In this document: in pieces, positions 1 through 5,583 of the stretch
Layout: each line of letters opens with the position of its first letter
Position numbering within the stretch: the stretch's first letter is position 1
DNA from: Myxococcota bacterium
GTDB lineage: Bacteria > Myxococcota > Polyangia > GCA-2747355 > JAKLHH01
Length of the DNA: 7,387 bases
Assembly: GCA_022710245.1 (NCBI GenBank)
Contig: JAKLHH010000350.1
Location: forward strand, 1-7,387
Direction: 5' to 3'
The notes under the pieces: generated by a model
Told to the model about the DNA's origin: nothing
Databases searched by the model: none
Seen by the model: the letters and a program-made list of their open reading frames with translations, nothing else
Made by a program: the position numbers and the translations under genes

Positions 1-173
1 CTCCCGCGAAGAAGGCTCCCGCGAAGAAGGCTCCGGCGAAGAAGGCTCCGGCGAAGAAGGCTCCCGCGAAGAAGGCTCCCGCGAAGAAGGCTCCGGCGAA
101 GAAGGCGCCCGCGAAGAAGGCGCCCGCGAAGAAGGCGCCCGCGAAGGTCTCTACGAAGACGCCTCGCCGCTGA
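1..173 (+). CDS. Lys/Ala/Pro-rich histone H1-like C-terminal tail (5' end missing)
   Basis: Only the last 57 codons are in the window. Read from base 3, the frame gives nine complete Pro-Ala-Lys-Lys-Ala units, then PAK-VSTKTPRR and a TGA at 171-173. The tail is very basic and has no acidic residue. Tails like this occur on bacterial histone H1-like proteins, on some HU-type proteins and on other nucleic-acid-binding proteins of high-GC bacteria, where they bind DNA or RNA without much sequence preference. That is family knowledge, because the globular domain that would identify the protein lies upstream. The frame is supported by the uniform repeat, the in-frame stop, and the known composition; the other two forward frames give Ser-Arg-Glu-Glu-Gly or Leu-Pro-Arg-Arg-Arg type repeats with no matching family. 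The next gene converges on this one, with 33 bp between the stops. Confidence 0.75.
   Translation, partial: PAKKAPAKKAPAKKAPAKKAPAKKAPAKKAPAKKAPAKKAPAKKAPAKVSTKTPRR
3..146 (+). repeat. 15-bp coding tandem repeat, nine full copies plus part of a tenth
   Basis: The unit is CCSGCGAAGAAGGCK, in phase with the reading frame, starting at 3 and repeating every 15 bp. It continues off the left edge. The only differences are synonymous: the Pro codon is CCC or CCG, and the last Ala codon is GCT in the first six copies and GCG in the last three. The Pro codons run C,C,G,G,C,C,G,C,C,C. This hints that blocks of two or four units were copied together. Confidence 0.95.
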
Positions 174-212
174 GCGTCACCTGCACCTGGCGCACGAGCG
201 GCTCGCTCAGCG
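168..212. terminator. Inverted repeat overlapping both convergent stop codons; weak bidirectional terminator candidate
   Basis: CGCTGAGCG at 168-176 is exactly repeated in inverse as CGCTCAGCG at 204-212, with a 27-nt loop. Each arm contains the TGA of one gene, so both genes end with the codons CGC TGA. There is no U-tract on either side and the loop is long, so an intrinsic terminator is doubtful. The shared Arg-stop ending alone could explain six of the nine matching bases. Confidence 0.25.
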
Positions 213-1190
213 CTCCGGCGGCGCGCGCCGCGCGCGCCAGAGACGACGCCCGAGGTCCTGCAAGGCCTCGCTCTCCTCGACGCCGGCCACCCACGCCGCG
301 GGGATCGCGTCCAGCCCCAGGCGCGCCCCCATCACCGAGCCGGTGATCGCGGCGATGCTGTCCGAGTCGCCGTCCGTGTTGACGGCCTCGAGGACCGCCT
401 CGCGGAAGCTCTGCGGGTGCCGCCAGACGCAGTAGAGCACGCTCGCTACCGCCTCCTCTGCCACCCACCCCTCGCCGAGGCCCGCCTCGGCCAGCGCCTC
501 CTCCGGGGGCCGCGTCAGCCAGGCGAGCACGCTGCCGAGGCGGGCGTCGAGGTCGGCGCTGCGCCCGCCGCAGCGCGCGAGGAGCTCGCGGTGGAGCTCC
601 TCGGGGGCGGAGCCTCGCGCCGCCAGAGCGACCATCAGCGCGGCGGCGGCGGCGCCCTCCACGGCGGCCGGGTGCCCGTGCGTGAGGAGGCTGGAGGCTC
701 GCGCCACCTCGGCGACGCGGTCGAGGTCGTCGAAGTAGAGGCCGATCGCGGCCACCCGCATGGCGCTCCCGCAGCCCTTCGAGTCGGCGACGCCTGCCTC
801 GCGCCAGGGGACGCCGCGGCGGAGAGCGGCACAGCCGCTCATGCAGGTGGAGCCCGGCGCGCGGTTGTTGTCCGGCGACTCCGACCAGGCGACGAAGCGG
901 CGCCCGACCTCGGTCATCAGCGCGTCCAGGTCGTCCCCGCCGACGGCGAGGAGCGCCTCCGCGATGGCGAGGCTCATCTGCGTGTCGTCGGTGAAGGTGC
1001 CGGGCGGGTGATCGGTCCCGATGATGAAGGGGCGCGAGAAGCGCGGGTCGCGCAGCCGGATGAAGTCGGTGATCCCCTCGGGCCCGAGCTCGGCGAGGAG
1101 CTGCGCCCGGCTGCGGAACTCGGCCGGGTAGCCGAGCGCGTCGCCGACGGCGAGCCCGACGATGGAGCCGGTGACTTGCGCCTCGCGCAT
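207..1190 (-). CDS. ADP-ribosylglycohydrolase (DraG/ARH) family protein
   Basis: This 327-residue protein has the length and motifs of the ADP-ribosyl-glycohydrolase family. These are binuclear-metal (Mg or Mn) enzymes that remove ADP-ribose from modified proteins or split related ADP-ribose compounds in the cytoplasm. Visible motifs are the N-terminal GxxxGDALGYPAEF (residues 12-25), the metal-binding FTDDTQM (66-72, with T67, D68, D69), NNRAPG (108-113), KGCGSAMRV (138-146), THGHP (170-174) and the C-terminal metal motif NTDGDSDS (271-278, with D275 and D277). All expected metal ligands appear present, so it should be active. The ATG at 1190 is preceded by AAAGGAGG six bases upstream. No ADP-ribosyltransferase or nitrogenase gene lies nearby, so the substrate cannot be named, and calling it draG would overreach. 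The C-terminal 20 residues are Arg-rich and probably disordered. Confidence 0.93.
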   Translation of the reverse strand: MREAQVTGSIVGLAVGDALGYPAEFRSRAQLLAELGPEGITDFIRLRDPRFSRPFIIGTDHPPGTFTDDTQMSLAIAEALLAVGGDDLDALMTEVGRRFVAWSESPDNNRAPGSTCMSGCAALRRGVPWREAGVADSKGCGSAMRVAAIGLYFDDLDRVAEVARASSLLTHGHPAAVEGAAAAALMVALAARGSAPEELHRELLARCGGRSADLDARLGSVLAWLTRPPEEALAEAGLGEGWVAEEAVASVLYCVWRHPQSFREAVLEAVNTDGDSDSIAAITGSVMGARLGLDAIPAAWVAGVEESEALQDLGRRLWRARRAPPER

Positions 1191-1196
1191 CGCTGG

Positions 1197-1204
1197 CCTC
1201 CTTT
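1197..1204 (-). promoter_or_regulatory. Ribosome binding site of the ADP-ribosylglycohydrolase gene
   Basis: On the minus strand this reads AAAGGAGG and ends six bases before the ATG at 1190. It is a near-perfect Shine-Dalgarno sequence and fixes the start codon. Confidence 0.85.
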
Positions 1205-1295
1205 CGCTGGCTGATCCTCGTTGATCCCGTCGTTGCCGATCGAGGCGACGAGTGTACCGCGAGACGGCGAACAGGTCCTAGCGGACGACAGGAGG

Positions 1296-1362
1296 CTGCT
1301 GGTGCGACCGACGGCGGCGGCTTCTCGATCCGCCACCTGATCGCCGCGGTCGCCACCAGCAG
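1296..1362. repeat. 67-bp imperfect inverted repeat (long hairpin or cruciform)
   Basis: The left arm (1296-1316) starts CTGCTGGTGCGACCG. The right arm (1342-1362) ends CGGTCGCCACCAGCAG. They pair over 20 base pairs with two single-base bulges: A1311 on the left, and one of C1353/C1354 on the right. Inside the 25-nt loop, GCGG (1317-1320) can pair with CCGC (1330-1333), so the structure is almost continuous. It lies 106 bp from the hydrolase start and 142 bp from the secreted-protein start. It could be a structured 5' leader, a palindromic repetitive element (REP- or MITE-like), or a regulator site. Sequence alone does not decide. Confidence 0.7.
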
Positions 1363-1493
1363 ACGCGTCGAGACCGGGATCGATTGGGCCGTGGTGGGCC
1401 TACCCGCTGGCGCAGATGTTGCTGTGAGGCGCCTCGGCAACGAGCGTGGGAGAGCGAATCCCCGGCCCCTCCAGCAGGTCGGGCTCAAAGATC

Positions 1494-1500
1494 AGGAGAG
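1494..1500 (+). promoter_or_regulatory. Ribosome binding site of the secreted-protein gene
   Basis: AGGAGAG lies four to six bases before the ATG at 1505. It supports that start over the in-frame GTG at 1391, which would put 38 residues in front of the signal peptide. Confidence 0.7.
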
Positions 1501-1504
1501 TCAG

Positions 1505-2275
1505 ATGCTCTCAGCAAGGTCGTCGAGTCTCGTCGTGATGATCAGCATTGCAGTCCTGACCCATCCCGCGGGCGCAGCGCCGCGCGGCTCCGGCGCGGCC
1601 ACCGACGCGGCCAGCTCCGCGACGACCGTGAGAATCAGGCTGGATGAAGCGGCGAGGCAAATGAGGAGCGAGATGGCGTTCGCCCTCAGCGGCACCCCGC
1701 TGCCGAGGAGGCTGCGCCGTCTGCCGACGACCGCGCCGGCATGGCTGATGAACGCTATCGGGGGCTCCCCGGTCGCCAGCGTCAAGGAACGCGAGACGTC
1801 ACCCAGCGGCCTCGTCGCCGAGCTGAAAGGAGCGGAGCAGGTGACGTTCCACTCCTGGCGCGATCCCGCCCGCCGTGGCCTCGCTCACCGCGCCACGCAG
1901 CTCACGCCTGCGGGCGCGCGGGGCCTCGTCACCTCGTTCGCGAGCGACGGTGGCAGGCCCACCGTCTCCCGGACCGACTATTCGTCGACGCGAGGAGCCG
2001 GCGTCCGGGCAACTCTCCAGCTCGCTGCGCAGGTGCCCGCCGCATGGAAGAGGATCCAGAGCGGCGTCGCGGTGCCGCCAGGGAGCTGGATCGTCCAGAC
2101 CTCCGAGCGCACCGAGCGCGGCCAGACGACGACGCCCTCCTACCGGCTCTATTACTGGCAGCAGCAGGGCAGCGCGCGCAGCCGCGTCGGGGTTCAGCTC
2201 ACGGATCCCCGGGACGTGAGCCGCGCCAGCGAGGTTCTCTCCCTTCACCAGCCCATCGCCGGTGGGACCCTGTAG
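1505..2275 (+). CDS. Secreted protein of unknown function
   Basis: This 256-residue protein matches no family I recognise. Residues 1-24 look like a Sec signal peptide: a basic start (MLSARSSS), a hydrophobic core LVVMISIAVL, and a likely cut after PAGA (24) before APRG. There is no lipobox Cys and no Cys at all, so it is probably soluble in the periplasm or exported. The mature part is Ala/Arg/Ser/Thr-rich, with two blocks that look folded: residues 102-132, and 166-233 with alternating hydrophobics and an aromatic cluster YRLYYWQQQ (213-221). The start at 1505 is chosen for the ribosome site and the signal peptide. Codons ending in A or T (TCA, GCA, AGG, AGT, ATT, AGA, GAA, CAA) are more frequent in the first third than in neighbouring genes, which may mean recent acquisition or weak selection. 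The stop is 17 bp from the stop of the convergent glycosyltransferase gene. Confidence 0.7.
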   Translation: MLSARSSSLVVMISIAVLTHPAGAAPRGSGAATDAASSATTVRIRLDEAARQMRSEMAFALSGTPLPRRLRRLPTTAPAWLMNAIGGSPVASVKERETSPSGLVAELKGAEQVTFHSWRDPARRGLAHRATQLTPAGARGLVTSFASDGGRPTVSRTDYSSTRGAGVRATLQLAAQVPAAWKRIQSGVAVPPGSWIVQTSERTERGQTTTPSYRLYYWQQQGSARSRVGVQLTDPRDVSRASEVLSLHQPIAGGTL

Positions 2276-2292
2276 CGGCCGTCGAGGTGGCC

Positions 2293-3774
2293 TCAGCGCG
2301 CCCGCGCGTGGTGGAGGCTCAGCGCGCCGACGTAGAGGTAGCCGAGGAAGAAGAGCACCAGGAACGGGATGGCGACCAGGTGCCCCCCGCGCAACGCGAC
2401 CACGATGGCGGTGGCGAAGGTCGCGGCCAGCAGCAGCTCGGCGATGGGCACCAGGGAGAGGCCGCTGCGGTAGCGCTTGTCGCGCCAGCTCCCGCGCGCG
2501 CCCTCGACGCCGTGCTTCGGCGTGCGCACGAACTCCACGTCCCTGCCCAGCAGCCCCTCGACGACGGCGCGGGTCTGGTTGACGCAGAGGCCGATCCCGG
2601 CCGAGAGCATCAGCGGCAGGAAGCGGAGCGCCTCGCCGAGGCCGCCGCGCCGCTCGTCGCCGCACGCCCGCTGCTCGCGCAGGGCGACCACGTAGAAGAC
2701 GATCAGGCTCGCGGTGGTGCCGAGGAAGAGCGGCAGGTCGAGGAGCAGCACCTCGCGCCAGCCCTGCTGCGTGCGCAGGAGCAGGTTGGGGAGGATCAGC
2801 ATGGAGAGCAGGAGCAGCAGCGGGTAGGCGAGGTTCTCGGTCAGGTGGAAGCAGGCCTCCAGCTTGATCCGGAGCGGCAGCCGCGAGCGCAGGATCGCCG
2901 GCAGGAGCTTGCGCGCCACCTGGATGGTGCCCTTGGCCCAGCGGAACTGCTGCGCCTTGAACGAGTTCATCTCCACCGGGAGCTCGGCCTGCGCCACCAG
3001 ATCCTGCAGGTAGACGAAGCGCCAGCCGCGGAGCTGCGCCCGGTAGGAGAGGTCCATGTCCTCGGTGATGGTGTCGTGCTGCCAGCCGCCGGCGTCCTCG
3101 ATGGCGCGGATGCGCCAGACGCCCGCGGTGCCGTTGAAGTTGAAGAAGAGCCCGGCGCGGTGGCGCGCGGTCTGCTCGATGATGTGGTGGCCGTCGAGCT
3201 TCAGCGCCTCCACCTCGGTGAGGCCGGAGTAGCTGCGGTTCACGTGCCCCCAGCGCGCCTGCACCATGCCCACGCCCGGGTCGCTGAAGTAGTGCACCAT
3301 CTCGCGCAGGATCTCGGGCGGCGGCACGAAGTCGGCGTCGAAGAGCAGCGCCAGCTCGCCGGTCGCGTAGGCGAGCCCGTTCTCGAGGGCGCCCGCCTTG
3401 AAGCCGGTGCGATCCTCGCGGTGGATGTACATCACGTTCAGGCCCTGCGCGCGGAGCTCCTCGACCTTGCGCCGGCAGAGCTCCTGCGTCTCGTCAGTGG
3501 AGTCATCGAGGACCTGGATCTGCAGCTTGCGGCGCGGGTAGTCGATGCGCGCCACCGCGTCGAGGAGGCGGCCCGCCACGTAGAGCTCGTTGTAGAGCGG
3601 GAGCTGCACGGTGACGCGCGGGAGCTCCGCCTCGCGCAGGCGGCGCAGCGGCTGCGGTCGGGCGCGGCGGTGGCGCCGGTAGAGGAGCAGCAGCCGGGTG
3701 CGGTGAAAGCCGTAGATCGCCAGGATGCCGAGGATGATCAGGTAGAGGACGATGAGGGCTTGGCCGAAGTGCAT
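2293..3774 (-). CDS. Processive family 2 glycosyltransferase, CslA/CslC-like (beta-mannan or glucan synthase type)
   Basis: This 493-residue inner-membrane enzyme should polymerise a polysaccharide from a nucleotide sugar on the cytoplasmic side. One N-terminal membrane segment (about residues 5-25) precedes a GT2 domain with all the catalytic signatures: DDS (90-92), DAD (146-148), TED (237-239) and QQFRW (275-279). At least four or five hydrophobic segments follow (about 312-335, 343-366, 384-400, 438-461, 466-487). The core phrases VQARWGHVN (171-179), [11 protein letters not shown] (211-221) and GFKAGAL (124-130) are the wording I know from plant CslA mannan synthases, CslC, and the bacterial proteins annotated 'cellulose synthase family'. 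They are not typical of BcsA, and there is no PilZ domain. The exact sugar cannot be read from the sequence, and no bcsB, bcsC or cellulase gene is adjacent. The ATG at 3774 has AAGGAGG nine bases upstream. This is the last of three minus-strand genes. Confidence 0.92.
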   Translation of the reverse strand: MHFGQALIVLYLIILGILAIYGFHRTRLLLLYRRHRRARPQPLRRLREAELPRVTVQLPLYNELYVAGRLLDAVARIDYPRRKLQIQVLDDSTDETQELCRRKVEELRAQGLNVMYIHREDRTGFKAGALENGLAYATGELALLFDADFVPPPEILREMVHYFSDPGVGMVQARWGHVNRSYSGLTEVEALKLDGHHIIEQTARHRAGLFFNFNGTAGVWRIRAIEDAGGWQHDTITEDMDLSYRAQLRGWRFVYLQDLVAQAELPVEMNSFKAQQFRWAKGTIQVARKLLPAILRSRLPLRIKLEACFHLTENLAYPLLLLLSMLILPNLLLRTQQGWREVLLLDLPLFLGTTASLIVFYVVALREQRACGDERRGGLGEALRFLPLMLSAGIGLCVNQTRAVVEGLLGRDVEFVRTPKHGVEGARGSWRDKRYRSGLSLVPIAELLLAATFATAIVVALRGGHLVAIPFLVLFFLGYLYVGALSLHHARAR

Positions 3775-3783
3775 GGACGCTCG

Positions 3784-3809
3784 CCTCCTTCTCGTTCCTG
3801 AGGAGAAGG
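3784..3809 (-). promoter_or_regulatory. Shine-Dalgarno site of the glycosyltransferase gene inside a possible hairpin
   Basis: On the transcript, CCUUCUC (complement of 3803-3809) is followed by nine bases and then by GAGAAGG (complement of 3787-3793), giving a perfect 7-bp stem. The last four bases of the second arm are the first four of the AAGGAGG ribosome site (complement of 3784-3790), which sits nine bases before the ATG. Folding would partly hide the site. That this controls translation is an inference. Confidence 0.45.
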
Positions 3810-3890
3810 GTAGCGAGGCGACCTGTCAGAGTTGTCACCCGCCTGTAACTTGTCGCAAAACCTTGTCGGGAGTGTCTCGCGGCGCTGGTG

Positions 3891-3956
3891 CGCGTGCGAG
3901 CGGTCACAGGGGCGCGTGCGAGCGGTCACAGGGCGCGCGTGCGAGCGGTCACAGGG
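3891..3956. repeat. Three direct copies of a 21-bp repeat
   Basis: Each copy carries the 20-mer GCGTGCGAGCGGTCACAGGG preceded by C, at 3891-3911, 3913-3933 and 3936-3956. All three are identical, spaced by one and two bases, so the periods are 22 and 23 bp, about two helix turns. Each contains a loosely symmetric core GTGCGAGCGGTCAC (GTG, central GC, CAC). The cluster lies 11 bp past the stop of the dehydrogenase gene and 116 bp before the glycosyltransferase start. It may be a regulator binding array for the glycosyltransferase or a simple tandem duplication. Confidence 0.9.
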
Positions 3957-3967
3957 TGTCGGCGAGG

Positions 3968-4621
3968 TCAGCCTCGAGCCCAGGCGCGGAGCTCCGCGGA
4001 CTCGACGATCCGATGGCCGGCGAGGTCCTCGCGTGCGAGCTTGACCAGCCCCGCGGCCACCTCGGCGCCCGCGACCGGCTTGTACCTCGCCGGCAAGAGG
4101 AAGCCGAAGCGCGCGGCGAGCTCCTCGCCCCGCCGCCGCTCGGAGCGCTCGCCGACGAGCAGCGAGGGGCGGACGATCGAGACGCTGCGGTAAGGGAGCG
4201 CGAGCAACGCCTGCTCGAGCTCTCCCTTCACGCGGAGGTAGAAGCTCCGCGAGGTCGCGCTCGCGCCGATCGAGCTGACGAGGAGGTAGTGCCGCGCGCC
4301 TCGCTCGGCGCCCCGCCTCGCGAGCTCGAGCGGGTAGTCGTGGTCCACGCGCCGGAAGGCCTCCCTCGAGCCGGCCTGCTTGATGGTCGTGCCGAGCGCG
4401 CAGACGATCTGGTCGACGCCGTCCAGCGCCGCCGCGTGCTCCGCGAGCCGCTCGAAGTCCACCACCTGCACGGAGAGGCGCGGGTCGAGCTCGGGCATCG
4501 GCCGGCGCACGAGCGCCCTTACGCGCGAGACGCCGGGGTCGGCGAGGAGCTGCCGCAGGCACTCGCGGCCGACGAGGCCGGTCGCCCCGCAGAGCAGGAC
4601 CGTCCGCTTGGTCTCGGTCAT
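3968..4621 (-). CDS. NAD(P)-binding atypical short-chain dehydrogenase, TIP30/HTATIP2-like
   Basis: This 217-residue cytoplasmic protein has a Rossmann fold. The dinucleotide-binding loop CGATGLVG lies at residues 11-18 (GxxGxxG type), followed by ALVRR (36-40). The phrase CALGTTIKQAGSREAFRRVD (74-93) is typical of the HTATIP2/TIP30-like branch of atypical SDRs. The Ser of LVSSIGA (114-120) and the YLRVK motif (Y128, K132) supply the usual SDR active residues. RPSLLVGERSE (151-161) is also family-typical. Family members are mostly annotated 'oxidoreductase' or 'NAD-dependent epimerase/dehydratase', and the substrate is unknown. I place the start at the ATG at 4621, directly before the Rossmann strand and with GGGAG eight to nine bases upstream. 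An in-frame GTG at 4663 would add 14 residues with no homology feel. The gene is 92 bp downstream of the secreted repeat-protein gene on the same strand. Confidence 0.88.
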   Translation of the reverse strand: MTETKRTVLLCGATGLVGRECLRQLLADPGVSRVRALVRRPMPELDPRLSVQVVDFERLAEHAAALDGVDQIVCALGTTIKQAGSREAFRRVDHDYPLELARRGAERGARHYLLVSSIGASATSRSFYLRVKGELEQALLALPYRSVSIVRPSLLVGERSERRRGEELAARFGFLLPARYKPVAGAEVAAGLVKLAREDLAGHRIVESAELRAWARG

Positions 4622-4713
4622 CGGCTCATCTCCCGCGCGGGCGCGCGCAAGCAAGCATAGCACCTGCCCCGGCCGTGCTGGCCGCGCTCATGCTCCGACA
4701 CCACCCAGCAGGA

Positions 4714-5583
4714 TCACATCGACTGCAGCCCCTGGGGGAACCAGAAGAAGACGAACGGCGTGAAGAAGCCCGGCGCCTGCGTCGCGCCGGCGCCCTGCGT
4801 CGAGGAGCCGCCGGTGGCGAGGGAGCCCGAGCCGCTGCCCGTGGCGCCCATCGATGAGGTCCCGCCGCCCGTCCCCAGCGTGGAGCCGCTGCCGCTGGCA
4901 CCGCTCGAGAACGGGCCGGAGCCGGTCCTGCCGCTCGACGAGGGCTCGTTGCCGGCCGCGCCGATCGCGGCGGCGTTGGCGCCCGGCGCGAGGGTGTTGC
5001 CGTTGCCAGGGATGAAGGTCGAGCCGCTGCCCGGCACCTGCGAGGAGCTCGCTCCGATGGCCGTGTTCACGCCGCTGCCGGGCGCCAGCGTCGCGCCGCT
5101 GCCGGGCGCCAGCGTTGCGCCGCTGCCGGGCGCCAGCGTCGCACCGCTGCCGGGCGCCAGCGTCGCACCGCTGCCGGGCGCCAGCGTCGCACCGTTGCCG
5201 GGTGTGCGTCCGGAGGCGGGCGGCACGGTGCTGACCCCTGGCGAGGGCGGCGCGGTGCTGACCCCTGGCGAGGGCGGCGCGGTGCTGACCCCTGGCGAGG
5301 GCGGCGCGGTGCTGACGCCCGGCGCCGGCGGCGCGGTCTCGACGCCCGACGAGGAGAGCGCGGCGCCGACACCCGGCGCGGGCGCCGGCGCGAGCGGGGC
5401 CTGGACGCCCGGCGCGGGCGTCTGCGAACCCTGGGCGGGTGCGGCCTGCGCGAGGGCGAGGCCGGGCGTGAGGAGCGCGAGGGCCGCCAGCGCGATCCGT
5501 GCCCCGCGCGAGGCGAGGGTCGCGAGTACGATCTTTGCCCCGTTCGAGGCGGCCCTGCGTCGCGGGCGCGATCGGTGCGGCAT
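4714..5583 (-). CDS. Secreted low-complexity Pro/Ser/Thr/Gly/Ala repeat protein with aromatic C-terminus
   Basis: This 289-residue protein is of unknown function. Residues 1-47 form a long but plausible Sec signal peptide: a basic n-region rich in Arg, a core IALAALALLTPGLALA (30-45) and AQA before the cut at 47/48. The mature chain has three parts. Residues 83-123 hold nine-residue repeats, APPSPGVST and variants. Residues 131-171 hold five copies of the octapeptide GATLAPGS. Residues 172-270 are a Gly/Ser/Thr/Ala-rich, probably disordered stretch. Only four charged residues (two Glu, two Arg) and no Cys remain after the signal. The end, FFTPFVFFWF (273-282), has eight aromatic residues in ten and may anchor or aggregate the protein. 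The minus-strand reading is favoured over the long opposite frame because GAGAGGAGG stands five bases before the ATG at 5583 and the signal peptide follows. The composition recalls mucin-like or cell-surface linker proteins, but no function can be assigned. Confidence 0.75.
   Translation of the reverse strand: MPHRSRPRRRAASNGAKIVLATLASRGARIALAALALLTPGLALAQAAPAQGSQTPAPGVQAPLAPAPAPGVGAALSSSGVETAPPAPGVSTAPPSPGVSTAPPSPGVSTAPPSPGVSTVPPASGRTPGNGATLAPGSGATLAPGSGATLAPGSGATLAPGSGATLAPGSGVNTAIGASSSQVPGSGSTFIPGNGNTLAPGANAAAIGAAGNEPSSSGRTGSGPFSSGASGSGSTLGTGGGTSSMGATGSGSGSLATGGSSTQGAGATQAPGFFTPFVFFWFPQGLQSM
5071..5190 (-). repeat. 24-bp coding tandem repeat, five copies
   Basis: The units start at 5071, 5095, 5119, 5143 and 5167, with a decayed sixth from 5191. 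On the plus strand each reads RCCGCTGCCGGGCGCCAGCG plus four bases, with at most two differences between copies. Each encodes the octapeptide GATLAPGS on the minus strand. Confidence 0.95.
5227..5361 (-). repeat. 27-bp coding tandem repeat, three perfect copies plus two diverged
   Basis: Units at 5227, 5254 and 5281 are identical and begin GGTGCTGACCCCTGGCGAGG on the plus strand. The unit at 5308 differs at a few positions, and the one at 5335 is clearly degenerate. Each encodes a nonapeptide of the APPSPGVST type on the minus strand. Divergence rises toward the protein N-terminus, so the newest copies are those nearest the 24-bp array. Confidence 0.93.

Larger units (their letters stand above)
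1191..1504. other. 314-bp divergent intergenic region
   Basis: This gap separates the divergent hydrolase gene and the secreted-protein gene, so it must carry both promoters. It contains the two ribosome sites and a large inverted repeat (1296-1362), described separately. On the minus strand a TACACT (1251-1256) could be a -10 box for the hydrolase, but I see no good -35 partner. The + strand frame of the secreted-protein gene stays open upstream of 1505 through the inverted repeat. The translated text there resembles no protein I recognise and lies before a clear signal peptide, so I treat it as non-coding. Confidence 0.6.
3775..3967. other. 193-bp gap between dehydrogenase and glycosyltransferase genes
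   Basis: The part at 3800-3880 is noticeably richer in A/T than its surroundings, as expected of a promoter region for the minus-strand glycosyltransferase gene. I could not find a convincing -35/-10 pair or a -24/-12 (sigma-54) element. The triple repeat and the ribosome-site hairpin are listed separately. The gap and the repeats suggest the glycosyltransferase has its own promoter. Confidence 0.45.

Noticed and set aside
151..1488. Minus-strand open frame of 445 codons covering the hydrolase gene in another frame
   Set aside because: It is Arg/Ala/Pro-rich with no motif, while the overlapping frame encodes a complete ADP-ribosylglycohydrolase with all metal motifs.
2276..2328. Terminator between the convergent secreted-protein and glycosyltransferase genes
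   Set aside because: Only a four-base stem GAGG-TGG-CCTC (2284-2294) with no U-tract is present. The nearby 11-bp direct repeat (2292-2302 and 2318-2328) falls in different codon phases and looks like chance in GC-rich DNA.
1741..3801. Plus-strand open frame of 686 codons across the secreted-protein gene and opposite the glycosyltransferase
   Set aside because: It overlaps two supported genes and encodes a biased Glu/Ala/Arg/Val text typical of the complement of a GC-rich gene.
3891..3956. CRISPR array or short peptide gene from the 21-bp repeats
   Set aside because: Repeats are separated by only one or two bases, so there are no spacers. Small frames across it give repeated RASGHR-type text created by the DNA repeat.
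4632..4641. Perfect 10-bp palindrome CCCGCGCGGG before the dehydrogenase gene
   Set aside because: It is short and built only of G and C in a 70% GC region, so chance occurrence is likely. Its hairpin would have a three-base stem.
4622..4663. Upstream GTG start at 4663 for the dehydrogenase gene
   Set aside because: The extra 14 residues are not expected before the Rossmann strand, and the ATG at 4621 has its own GGGAG site.
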